A stretch of 64,000 nt of DNA from Sphingobium sp. (GTDB taxonomy: Bacteria; Pseudomonadota; Alphaproteobacteria; Sphingomonadales; Sphingomonadaceae). The notes under the pieces are model-generated. The model ran no database searches, was not told where the DNA came from, and saw nothing but the letters and a program-made list of their open reading frames with translations. Positions 1 through 7,461 of this stretch are shown piece by piece. The stretch is taken from the NCBI RefSeq assembly GCF_003248505.1, contig NZ_QFOA01000004.1, positions 1-64,000 on the forward strand, read 5' to 3'. A program made the translations under genes and the position numbers. Every line of letters begins with the position of its first letter. Position 1 is the first letter of the stretch.

Positions 1-37
1 GGTCCCCCGCTCAAAGCTAAGGGACGTGTTCAAACAT

Positions 38-92
38 GGGTCACTTCTCAGTGGAAATTACTGGCCTCCCCGGGTCACTTCTCAGCGGCAAT
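38..92. repeat. IS21-like terminal direct repeats (element end remnant)
   Basis: Two 21-base copies beginning GGGTCACTTCTCAG lie at 38-58 and 72-92 and agree at 19 of 21 positions. Closely spaced repeated copies of a GGGTCACTT-type motif near a tip are typical of IS21-family ends. No istA or istB coding sequence is visible beside them, so this is either one end of an element that continues left of the window or a solo remnant. The direction of the element's interior is not resolved: TG at 27 and CA near 97 could each be the tip. Confidence 0.5.
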
Positions 93-97
93 CAACA

Positions 98-266
98 GCA
101 ACGCCTTCATGATCGCTCTGTTAGGCGGATTTTTAAAAAAACCAATTGCATCGTGACATTCAGGTAATTCCCGTCAGCGTCCGCTTCAGAGCGAGCCCGG
201 ATTACGGCGATATGTCCGCCACTGGTCGATGGGCGACCGGCAGCTATTTCCGCCTGTGACCATTCG
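98..266. other. Short unassigned stretch left of the IS5 element
   Basis: About 170 bases separate the IS21-like repeats from the IS5-family element. A minus-strand open frame crosses it and runs into the IS end, but it has no recognisable family match and no ribosome binding site. I treat the stretch as non-coding or as the debris of an interrupted gene. Confidence 0.4.
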
Positions 267-286
267 CTAGCGCGTAGACTCATTAA
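267..286 (+). repeat. IS5-family left inverted repeat plus CTAG target copy
   Basis: Bases 267-286 match the reverse complement of 1101-1120 at 17 of 20 positions, counting the CTAG target copy. The transposase stop codon (283-285 on the minus strand) is embedded in it. Confidence 0.8.
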
Positions 287-1116
287 GCGTCGCACCAGAG
301 GCGCACGCAGATGAGTTTGATGGCGGCGAGGAAGTTGGCTGGATCTTTGTCGTAACGGGTAGCGATGCCGCGAAATTGTTTGATGCGGTTGAAGAAGCGC
401 TCGACGAGGTTTCGCTGTTTATAGAGCCATGGCGAGAAGGCGAAGCGCTGCTTGCGGTTGGATCGATTGGGGATGTTGGCCCAGACGTTCCTGACCGCAG
501 CAGCCTCGCGGATGGCGTTGCTGTCATATCCCTTGTCGCCCAGCAGGGTCGCGCCTTCTGGGATGGCCTCGATCAGCGCCTCGGCCTCGCATGCATCATG
601 GATCTGTCCGCCGGTCAATCTCAGGCTGACAGAGCGTCCGTCAGCATCGACAAGAGCGTGGAGTTTGCTGGTGAGGCCACCCCGGGAACGTCCCATGCCA
701 CGATCACAACTTCCCCCTTTTTACCCGTCGCACCATTCTGGTGGACGCGCATGCAGGTGGAATCGATCATGACCAATTCGCCATTATATCCGGCAGAAAC
801 CGCTGCCAGCAGTCGGTCCCAAACCCCGGCTTTACGCCAGCGAACGAACCGGTTGTAGCAGGTTGTCGAAGGCCCGTAGCGCTCGGGAACTTCAGCCCAC
901 GTCGCGCCAGACCGGAAGCGCCACATGATCCCGTTGAGAACCCGCCGGTCATCCACTCGCGCCACGCCACGCGGCTTGTTGGGCAGCAAGGACTCGATGA
1001 TCGACCATTCCCGATCTGTCAATTCATACCGCCGGCGTGCCATCAAACCCTCCAAATCAGGAGGCTTCTGAATCACGCAAACCGCCGATCCTCAAGTCAT
1101 TTTATGAGTTTACGCC
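271..1116 (-). mobile_element. IS5-family (IS427-like group) insertion sequence, apparently intact
   Basis: The element is about 846 bp, bounded by imperfect inverted repeats (271-286 and 1101-1116) and flanked on both sides by the tetranucleotide CTAG (267-270 and 1117-1120). CTAG fits the YTAR target duplication known for the IS427 group. Inside is one two-frame transposase on the minus strand, whose stop codon lies within the left inverted repeat. Retained duplications and an undamaged transposase suggest a fairly recent insertion. Because CTAG is palindromic, the exact junction is uncertain by a base or two. Confidence 0.85.
283..1043 (-). CDS. IS5-family transposase (programmed frameshift)
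   Basis: DDE transposase that would cut and join the element's ends. It is encoded in two overlapping minus-strand frames. The first starts at 1043 (MARRRYELTDREW, after a GGAGGG ribosome site) and carries the N-terminal DNA-binding region and the first catalytic Asp (MIDST). The second carries LLGDKGYDS with the second Asp and the NLVERFFNRIK...RYDK block with the catalytic Glu. The frames meet at an A5G5 run (713-722), where a -1 slip changes GKKGE to the family-typical KGG continuation before GRSRGGLTSKLH. This kind of frameshift is well known in IS427-type elements, so I read the gene as functional and not mutated. The point of slippage is inferred from the homopolymer run. Confidence 0.85.
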
Positions 1117-1120
1117 CTAG
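1101..1120 (-). repeat. IS5-family right inverted repeat plus CTAG target copy
   Basis: Read on the minus strand this end is CTAGGGCGTAAACTCATAAA. It is the partner of the left repeat (17 of 20 matches including the target copy) and lies upstream of the transposase start. Confidence 0.8.
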
Positions 1121-1531
1121 TACTGAAAAAGGACCGGCTGCTATCGCCCCCCGGCCACCGGAACCCGACATTCCGGTATCGGCCAAAAAGGTCCGGGGTG
1201 AGTGCGGGGTATCGGTCAACTTGACTTTTCAGGAATACGATAAACAAGCTAAATCGAAGCACTATTCGAGTATCGTAAGCCAAGCAAAACTCGGAAAACT
1301 TTGGGGCTCGCGCTTTCGGCCCAACATTGGGTCGTTTGTCTTATTTATCCGCTTTTGTCTCTATTCGGTGGGTGCCCGGTGGGTCGAGTGTGGGATTCAA
1401 TATGCTGGGCAGGGTTTTAAGCCATCGTGCGATCCGGCAACGGGCGAGCATGGATGATAATCCATCGCTTGGCGTGCGGGTTGGCGCTGCCTATCTCTAC
1501 GCTTCATTCGAATCGCAGATGAAAGCCTGAC
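1121..1531. other. Intergenic region between the IS and trxB
   Basis: Some 410 bases, visibly more A+T-rich than the surrounding genes, without a convincing gene. A 67-codon plus-strand frame (1327-1530) ends just before trxB but has no recognisable family and no ribosome site, so I do not call it. A near-identical 12-base direct repeat (GGTATCGGYCAA) sits at 1175-1186 and 1208-1219 and may belong to another mobile-element end or an operator. The trxB promoter should lie here. Confidence 0.4.
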
Positions 1532-2494
1532 ATGAGCGCTACCCATTCTACCCGTATGTTGATCCTGGGGTCCGGCCCCGCCGGCCTGTCCGCCGCCATC
1601 TATGGCGCGCGCGCGGGGCTTGCGCCGATCGTGGTGCAGGGAATGCAGCCGGGGGGGCAGCTGACCATCACCACCGATGTGGAAAATTATCCCGGCTTCC
1701 GTGACGTGATCCAGGGGCCATGGCTGATGGAGCAGATGCAGGCGCAGGCCGAGCATGTCGGCGCGCAGATGATGTATGACCAGATCGTCGACGTCGATCT
1801 GTCCGAACGCCCTTTCCGCCTGCGTGGCGACAGCGGGACGCTTTATGTCGCCGACACATTGGTCATCTGCACCGGCGCACAGGCAAAATGGCTGGGCGTG
1901 GAGGGCGAGGAGCATCTCCAGGGCAAGGGTGTCAGCGCCTGCGCCACTTGCGACGGCTTTTTCTATCGCGGTAAGAAGGTGGTGGTGATCGGCGGCGGCA
2001 ACACCGCTGTCGAGGAAGCGCTCTACCTTACCAACCACAGCCATGACGTGACGCTCATTCACCGCCGCGACAGCCTGCGCGCCGAAAAGATACTTCAGCA
2101 GCGTCTTTTCGCCCATCCCAATATCAAGGTGCTGTGGAACAAGGCGGTCGACCGGTTCGTCGGCGGCGGCATGCCGGAAGGACTGGTGGGTGTCGATCTC
2201 ATCGACACGGTGACGGGCGAGAAGTCCCATATTCCGACCGACGGCGGGTTCGTGGCGATCGGCCATCATCCCGCCACCGAATTGTTTGCCGACAAGCTGC
2301 CGCTCGACGAAGGTTATATCGTTGTGGAGAGGGGAACCTCGCACACTTCGATCCCTGGCGTCTTCGCGGCGGGCGATGTGACCGACAAAATATATCGCCA
2401 GGCTGTGACGGCTGCGGGGATGGGTTGCATGGCGGCGCTCGATGTCGAGCGTTTTCTTCAGGAACAGGATTTCGAGGAACTGGTGGAGGCATAA
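1532..2494 (+). CDS. trxB: Thioredoxin-disulfide reductase
   Basis: Flavoenzyme that uses NADPH to reduce thioredoxin in the cytoplasm, keeping thiols and ribonucleotide reductase reduced. The 320-residue length is normal. An N-terminal FAD-binding GSGPAG motif is at residues 13-18, the redox-active CATC pair at 137-140, and the NADPH-binding GGGNTAVE motif around 154-161. A C-terminal FAD-binding block (GVFAAGDVTD) follows. The start ATG sits two bases after an in-frame stop of an unassigned upstream frame, and no strong ribosome site is seen. It is convergent with the acyl carrier protein gene, with only 22 bases between the stops. Confidence 0.97.
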   Translation: MSATHSTRMLILGSGPAGLSAAIYGARAGLAPIVVQGMQPGGQLTITTDVENYPGFRDVIQGPWLMEQMQAQAEHVGAQMMYDQIVDVDLSERPFRLRGDSGTLYVADTLVICTGAQAKWLGVEGEEHLQGKGVSACATCDGFFYRGKKVVVIGGGNTAVEEALYLTNHSHDVTLIHRRDSLRAEKILQQRLFAHPNIKVLWNKAVDRFVGGGMPEGLVGVDLIDTVTGEKSHIPTDGGFVAIGHHPATELFADKLPLDEGYIVVERGTSHTSIPGVFAAGDVTDKIYRQAVTAAGMGCMAALDVERFLQEQDFEELVEA

Positions 2495-2516
2495 GCCTCC
2501 GCCGCGCGGGCGGGGG

Positions 2517-2816
2517 TCAGTCGATCTTCGCCCCTACTTTTTCCCGCGTGAACGCGAGGAGGGAGCCGAACGTCTCGAATGTTTCGCCGTCGATGTCCTC
2601 GTCGTCGATGAGGAAGCCGAAGCGATCTTCCATCTCGGTCAGCAATCCCGCGACTGCCATGGAATCGAGTTCGGGCAGTGCGCCGAACAGCGGTGTCGCC
2701 GGGTCGAAGCCATCGACCCGATCCTGCGATAGACCGAGCACGTCGCGCAGCACGGCGCGAAGCTGGGTTTCCACATCGGGCGTCCGGTCGACCGGCTGGG
2801 TGTGATGGGCCTGCAT
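2517..2816 (-). CDS. Acyl carrier protein of the exosortase-A locus
   Basis: Small acidic protein of 99 residues that would carry an acyl or aminoacyl group on phosphopantetheine. The attachment site is Ser52 in the ELDSMA motif, the usual DSL/DSM site of carrier proteins. It is longer than the roughly 78-residue fatty-acid ACP and is not next to fab genes, so it is probably a dedicated carrier. It follows the FemAB-like acyltransferase by 27 bases on the same strand, forming a two-gene unit. That unit is divergent from an acyl-CoA ligase and a PLP decarboxylase. I infer that these four proteins act together, as in other XrtA loci. The cargo is unknown. Confidence 0.85.
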   Translation of the reverse strand: MQAHHTQPVDRTPDVETQLRAVLRDVLGLSQDRVDGFDPATPLFGALPELDSMAVAGLLTEMEDRFGFLIDDEDIDGETFETFGSLLAFTREKVGAKID

Positions 2817-2843
2817 GATGCGCGCTACCTAATCGCTGGCGGC

Positions 2844-3887
2844 TTAACCGACAAGCGCGGAAATGGCGGCGCGGGCGGCGGGGAGCCAAGCCGACGCGGC
2901 GCGCGGATTGAAGGCGTCGATGCGATGGAGCGGGATGCGCGTTTCCATCCAGTCGTTCTTGTAGGCGTTGTCGCCCGTCCCATAATCGATCCGTGCCGCC
3001 CGGTCACGGTCGATGACGTGAGCGAACATCGCATGGCTGAGCAGCGTGCCGGGGGAATGCGCGTCGAAAGCGCGGTCGTGACACAGCTTGTGGATAAGCG
3101 CAGTGCCGCCGTCGATCGTCCACAGCTGGGTCGCGACCGCTTGGTCACTCCGGCGCGCAAATCCCAGCCGCAAGCGGCCTGCCCGACCTTCGCGTTCGGC
3201 AATGTCCCGCAACAATGCCAGCCCGCCCCCCGGCTCCGCCTCCTTCCAGCTTTGTGCATGGACCTGCGCATAATCCTGCCACAGCCGGTCGTCGAATGCG
3301 TGGTGAACGGTAAGCTCGAACGGGGATTGACGCCCCTTGCGCCTCACCAGCTCTTTCAGGCGCCCCGGTCGCGCCGCCCAGTAAGTGGCGAAATCGCGTC
3401 CTCCAACGTCCAGCACATGCCTTCTGCCCATGGTCCTTGCTACCGCGAACCATCCCGCCTTGCGCAGTGCAGCCAGCATCGGCGCGTCGTCCTCCAAGGG
3501 ATACAGGTCGATCTGCGCGCGATCCTTCAGCAGGCGTGTGGCGATGGCTTCCAGCAACTGCGCCTGCAATGCCGCGTCTGGATCGCCGAGGAAGAGCGGC
3601 GACCAGGCAAAGCTGTACCAGTTCGCCAGTGCGCTCGACCGCCGCCGGTCCCCGTCATGCAGGAACAGCCATGCCTCGGCCCGGCCCCGGGCCGCCGTGA
3701 CGACGCGCACGGGGGTGTCGATAAAGCAGTGGTTATGCAGCGCTTCGAACCAATCCGGCCCGGCGAACAAGGGCGGCGCGACGTCTCCCAGCCGGGGTGC
3801 GATCCATCGGCGCACCTCTTCCAGGCTGTGATATTCCCTTGCCGTCAGCAACCGACTATCTCCATGAGCGCTCAAGGGTTCATGCAT
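2844..3887 (-). CDS. FemAB-like / GNAT-fold acyltransferase, exosortase-A associated
   Basis: Protein of 347 residues resembling the BioF2-like acetyltransferase (FemAB-related) domain. It has a C-terminal half with the typical run of acyl-substrate-contact residues (TQLWTIDGGTALIHKLCHD, then IDYGTGDNAYKNDW). Members transfer an acyl or aminoacyl group to an amine. I chose the ATG at 3887 (MHEPLSAHGD); longer in-frame extension upstream would run through the divergent ligase gene. It probably forms an operon with the downstream ACP. The neighbouring ligase and decarboxylase suggest it joins an activated acyl group to an amine for polysaccharide decoration. This is inference; the substrate is not known. 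Confidence 0.75.
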   Translation of the reverse strand: MHEPLSAHGDSRLLTAREYHSLEEVRRWIAPRLGDVAPPLFAGPDWFEALHNHCFIDTPVRVVTAARGRAEAWLFLHDGDRRRSSALANWYSFAWSPLFLGDPDAALQAQLLEAIATRLLKDRAQIDLYPLEDDAPMLAALRKAGWFAVARTMGRRHVLDVGGRDFATYWAARPGRLKELVRRKGRQSPFELTVHHAFDDRLWQDYAQVHAQSWKEAEPGGGLALLRDIAEREGRAGRLRLGFARRSDQAVATQLWTIDGGTALIHKLCHDRAFDAHSPGTLLSHAMFAHVIDRDRAARIDYGTGDNAYKNDWMETRIPLHRIDAFNPRAASAWLPAARAAISALVG

Positions 3888-3920
3888 AGGATCAAAACAT
3901 CGCCATGGAGTTAAGCGTCG

Positions 3921-5450
3921 GTGACTGACGGTCGATCCACGACCGATGGGGTGGAGGTCAGCCCCATCGACCATCTGCTGCGGGGCGGCGACTCGTCGCG
4001 CCTTGCGCTCGACGGTCGGTCCGGCACCTACGACTATGCGGAACTGGAACGAGCGCTGGGACGGCTGGCGGCGTGGCTGGCCGGGTTCGACCTGGGGTCG
4101 GGTGCGCGCGTCGCAAGCTGGATGGCCAAAGGGCCGGTTGCGGCTCTCCTGCCGCTTGCGGCACCGCGGGCGGGCCTTGTCCATGTTCCGGTCAACCCGC
4201 TGCTCAAACATGCGCAGGTGGCGCATATCCTGTCGGACAGCGGCGCGGCGCTGTTGATTGGCAGCGCCGCTCGGCTGGACACGCTGGGGCAGGGGGACGT
4301 GCCCGTCGGTTGCCGCCTCCACCGCGAGGAGGACGCCGCCTGCGCGCTGAGCGGTGGTGAGGCTCTCGGCCCGTCAGCCGCAGCGCCCGACGATCTTGCC
4401 GCGATCCTTTATACCAGCGGATCGACCGGGCGGCCCAAGGGGGTGATGCTGTCGCACGCCAATCTTTGGCTGGGCGCTGTGGCGGTCGCCGATTACCTTG
4501 AACTGACGCCCGACGACCGCACGGCCTGTGTCCTGCCTTTCAGCTTCGATTATGGACAGAACCAGCTGTTTTCGACCTGGATCGCGGGCGGCTGCGTCTA
4601 TCCGCTCGACTATCTGACGCCACGTGACGTGGTAAAGCTGGTCGATCGGCGGGACATCACGACGCTGGCGGGCGTGCCGCCGCTCTGGGTCCAGCTGACC
4701 GAACTGGACTGGCCCGCCGAAGCTGCCGCAAAGCTCAGGCGGCTTACCAACAGCGGCGGCGCGCTGACCCGCCCCCTGGTGGCGAAGTTGCGGGCGATGT
4801 TCCCGCAGGCGGACCTTTATCCCATGTATGGCCTGACCGAAGCCTTTCGTTCCACCTATCTCCTACCCGCTCTGGTGGAGAGCCATCCCGATTCGATGGG
4901 CAGGGCCATCCCCTTTGCGGAAATCCTCGTCGTCCGGCCCGACGGGACAGTCACCGACGATGACGAACCGGGCGAACTGGTTCATTGCGGGCCGTTGGTG
5001 GCGCAGGGCTACTGGCGCGACGCCGCGCGCACGGCAGAACGCTTCCGGCCAGCGCCGCGCGCGTCTCGCCATGGCGGCATGGCGGTCTGGTCGGGAGACA
5101 CCGTGCGCCGGGACGCGCAGGGCCTGCTCTATTTCGTCGGGCGCGACGACGCGATGATCAAGTCGGCGGGCAACCGCATCAGCCCCACCGAGATCGAGGA
5201 AGCCGCTGCTGCCGTCCCCGGCGTCGCCGAAGCGGTTGCGCTGGGGGTCGCGGACGCGAGGCTGGGGCAGGCCGTCCGGCTCCTGCTGCGCGGGCACGAT
5301 CCGGCTATCCATGCGGCGGTGGCCGATCATTTGAAGCGAGAGCTTCCCAACTTCATGCAACCCAGGGACATTCTCATGCTTGCCCAGTTTCCCCGCAATC
5401 CCAACGGCAAGATCGATCGGGTCGCGCTGGCGCGGGAGCATGGCGCATGA
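3921..5450 (+). CDS. Acyl-CoA ligase (AMP-forming), exosortase-A system-associated
   Basis: ANL-superfamily adenylating enzyme of 509 residues that would activate a carboxylic acid as an AMP ester and pass it to CoA or to the nearby ACP. The phosphate-binding loop YTSGSTGRPKG is at residues 164-174. The YGLTE motif, the GRDDAMIKSAGNRISPTEIE hinge region and the C-terminal catalytic-lysine motif NPNGKID are all present. The start is a GTG with GGAG about ten bases upstream; a second GTG at 3951 is possible. Its stop overlaps the start of the decarboxylase gene (ATGA), so the two are translationally coupled. It belongs to the subfamily found in XrtA/PEP-CTERM loci. The substrate is not known. 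Confidence 0.9.
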   Translation: MTDGRSTTDGVEVSPIDHLLRGGDSSRLALDGRSGTYDYAELERALGRLAAWLAGFDLGSGARVASWMAKGPVAALLPLAAPRAGLVHVPVNPLLKHAQVAHILSDSGAALLIGSAARLDTLGQGDVPVGCRLHREEDAACALSGGEALGPSAAAPDDLAAILYTSGSTGRPKGVMLSHANLWLGAVAVADYLELTPDDRTACVLPFSFDYGQNQLFSTWIAGGCVYPLDYLTPRDVVKLVDRRDITTLAGVPPLWVQLTELDWPAEAAAKLRRLTNSGGALTRPLVAKLRAMFPQADLYPMYGLTEAFRSTYLLPALVESHPDSMGRAIPFAEILVVRPDGTVTDDDEPGELVHCGPLVAQGYWRDAARTAERFRPAPRASRHGGMAVWSGDTVRRDAQGLLYFVGRDDAMIKSAGNRISPTEIEEAAAAVPGVAEAVALGVADARLGQAVRLLLRGHDPAIHAAVADHLKRELPNFMQPRDILMLAQFPRNPNGKIDRVALAREHGA

Positions 5451-6676
5451 AGCCGATGGGGCCGATCCCGGCATGGTTCGCGGGCGAGGAGGGGATGCTG
5501 CTGATCGGCGGGTGCGGCGCGGCGAGCCTGGTGGACGAAGCGGGAGACACGCCGCTCTTCGTCTACGACATGGGCATCGTCGAAGCGCAGGTTCGCCGGT
5601 TCCGCCAGGCCATGCCTGCTGCCATCGACCTGCATTACGCGATCAAGGCGAACCCCTATGCCCCGCTGCTGGCAAGGATGAAGGCTGAGGTCGACGGGTT
5701 CGACATCGCATCGGGCGGCGAACTCGCGATGGCGCTGGATGCCGGGATGGCGCCTGACCGGATCAGCTTCGCCGGGCCCGGCAAGCGCGACGACGAACTG
5801 GAAGCCGCCATCTTCGCCGGGGTTACCGTGAATCTCGAATCCGAAGGGGAGGGGCGCCGCGCGCTCGCCATCGCGGATGGTATCGGAAAGGTTCCGCGCC
5901 TTGCGGTGCGCGTCAATCCGGACTTCGATCTCAAGGGATCGGGAATGCGGATGGGCGGCGGGGCCAAGCCCTTCGGGATCGATGCCGACCGTGCGGCAGC
6001 GCTGGCCCGCGCGATGATCGCGGGCGGGGCGGAGTGGCGCGGCTGGCACATTTTTGCGGGCAGCCAGAATCTCGACGCCGCTGCGATCATCGAAACGCAG
6101 GCCGCGACGATGGCACTGGCCGCGCGTCTTTCCGATGACGTGGGCGAGACCCCTCCGCTCGTCAATCTGGGCGGGGGTTTTGGCCTTGCCTATTTCCCCG
6201 GCGACCGGTCGCTCGACATCCGGCCCATCGGTGTCGCGCTCGACACCGCGGTCGAGGCGCGCGCCGACATCCTGCGCGACAGCCGCTTTGCGCTCGAACT
6301 CGGGCGATGGCTTGTGGGTGAAGCAGGCGTCTACCTGACCCGCGTCATCGACGTGAAGACCAGCCAGGGCGAAACCTTTGTGGTCGTGGACGGCGGTCTG
6401 CATCACCAACTGGCCGCCAGCGGCAATTTTGGAACCGTGGTGCGCCGCAACTACCCGATCGCGGTGGCCAATCGTTTCGGCGCGCCGCCTGCCGATCCCG
6501 TGACGGTCGTCGGATGCCTGTGTACGCCGATCGACCGACTTGGCGATCGCGTGGCGCTGCCCCAAGTGCATGAGGGCGATCTTGTCGCGATCTTCCTTGC
6601 CGGAGCCTATGGGGCGTCCGCAAGTCCTGCGGCGTTTCTTGGACATCCAAATGCCAGACAGCTTTTACTTGGATGA
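5447..6676 (+). CDS. PLP-dependent amino-acid decarboxylase, exosortase-A system-associated
   Basis: Fold-type III PLP enzyme of 409 residues, related to diaminopimelate and ornithine decarboxylases. The PLP lysine is K68 in HYAIKANPYAP. FDIASGGEL, the phosphate-binding NLGGGFG loop and the C-terminal GCLCTPIDRLGDRV motif (active-site Cys and Asp) are all visible. The start ATG overlaps the ligase stop by four bases. The presence of a ligase, carrier protein and N-acyltransferase next door suggests it makes an amine that is then acylated or placed on the polysaccharide. The substrate amino acid cannot be told from sequence. It is not housekeeping lysA by context. Confidence 0.9.
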   Translation: MKPMGPIPAWFAGEEGMLLIGGCGAASLVDEAGDTPLFVYDMGIVEAQVRRFRQAMPAAIDLHYAIKANPYAPLLARMKAEVDGFDIASGGELAMALDAGMAPDRISFAGPGKRDDELEAAIFAGVTVNLESEGEGRRALAIADGIGKVPRLAVRVNPDFDLKGSGMRMGGGAKPFGIDADRAAALARAMIAGGAEWRGWHIFAGSQNLDAAAIIETQAATMALAARLSDDVGETPPLVNLGGGFGLAYFPGDRSLDIRPIGVALDTAVEARADILRDSRFALELGRWLVGEAGVYLTRVIDVKTSQGETFVVVDGGLHHQLAASGNFGTVVRRNYPIAVANRFGAPPADPVTVVGCLCTPIDRLGDRVALPQVHEGDLVAIFLAGAYGASASPAAFLGHPNARQLLLG

Positions 6677-6810
6677 TTTGTTCGCGATTTAACTCCTAAC
6701 GGTATCTTTACCCTTTGCGCCCATGAAGAGGCCCAAAGCCCCGTGCTTCCACGCCTCCGATTCAGCCGGGGGCGCGGGGAGCGCGCGGCGGGATCAAGGG
6801 GTGTTCTTCT

Positions 6811-7461
6811 ATGCGTTTCCTGTCGGTATCCAGGTTCCTGATCGGGGCATCTTTGCCCGCGCTGGTTCTGTCGGGCTGCGCATCGGGCGGAGCGGTGCCG
6901 GGCAAGCAGCTTCCGCCCGCGTCTTTCGTTTCGACGCAGGAAGGGCCGGGTGAGGAATATGTGATCGGCCCGCTCGACGACCTCACCATCTTCGTGTGGC
7001 GCAACCCCGAACTCGGCGCAAAGGTGCAGGTGCGGCCTGACGGGCGCATCACCACGCCGCTCATCACCGACATGCCCGCCGTGGGCAAGACTCCCAAGAT
7101 GCTCGCGGACGACATCAAGCTGGCGCTGTCGCAATATATCGAAAATCCGCTGGTTTCGGTCATCGTCAACAATTTCAGCGGCACGTTCAGCCAGCAAGTG
7201 CGGATCGTCGGCGCGACGGAAAAGCCCGCGTCGATCCCCTATCGCGCCAACATGACCCTGCTCGACGCGATGATCGCGGTCGGGGGGCTGAGCGAATATG
7301 CGGCAGGCAACCGTGCGCGGCTCGTCCGCTTCGACAAGGACAGCGGGAAGCAGACCGAATATCAGGTGCGCCTGAACGACCTGCTCAAGAAGGGCGACAC
7401 CCGCGCCAACGTCATGCTGGCGCCGGGCGATGTCATCATCATTCCCGAGAGCATGTTCTGA
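6811..7461 (+). CDS. XrtA-system polysaccharide export lipoprotein (Wza-like)
   Basis: Outer-membrane polysaccharide export protein of 216 residues. A lipoprotein signal ends in LVLSGC with the lipidated Cys at 23. A poly_export domain follows (YVIGPLDDLTIFVWRNPEL through PDGRITTPLI), then a SLBB-type domain (VRIVGATEKPASIPY, MTLLDAMIAVGGL). It would form part of the periplasmic/outer-membrane channel for the exopolysaccharide. AAGGGG lies upstream of the ATG. The 134 bases upstream contain no gene and probably hold the promoter for the long downstream operon. The stop overlaps the next ATG by one base. It is shorter than E. coli Wza and lacks its C-terminal helix, as is usual in XrtA loci. 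Confidence 0.92.
   Translation: MRFLSVSRFLIGASLPALVLSGCASGGAVPGKQLPPASFVSTQEGPGEEYVIGPLDDLTIFVWRNPELGAKVQVRPDGRITTPLITDMPAVGKTPKMLADDIKLALSQYIENPLVSVIVNNFSGTFSQQVRIVGATEKPASIPYRANMTLLDAMIAVGGLSEYAAGNRARLVRFDKDSGKQTEYQVRLNDLLKKGDTRANVMLAPGDVIIIPESMF

Noticed and set aside
107..295. Short minus-strand frame overlapping the left end of the IS5 element
   Set aside because: It runs into the inverted repeat, has no recognisable family and no ribosome site; it may be debris of an interrupted gene.
621..1076. Reading the transposase as a frameshift pseudogene
   Set aside because: The two frames join at an A5G5 run with the family-typical peptide across the junction, which fits programmed frameshifting.
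1327..1530. 67-codon plus-strand frame ending just before trxB
   Set aside because: No family match and no ribosome site. It lies in A+T-rich sequence that looks like a control region.
2495..2516. GC-rich hairpin between trxB and the ACP gene as a terminator
   Set aside because: The stem (CCTCCGCC with GGCGGGGG) needs a G-T pair and has no T-run on either strand, so I did not list it as a terminator.
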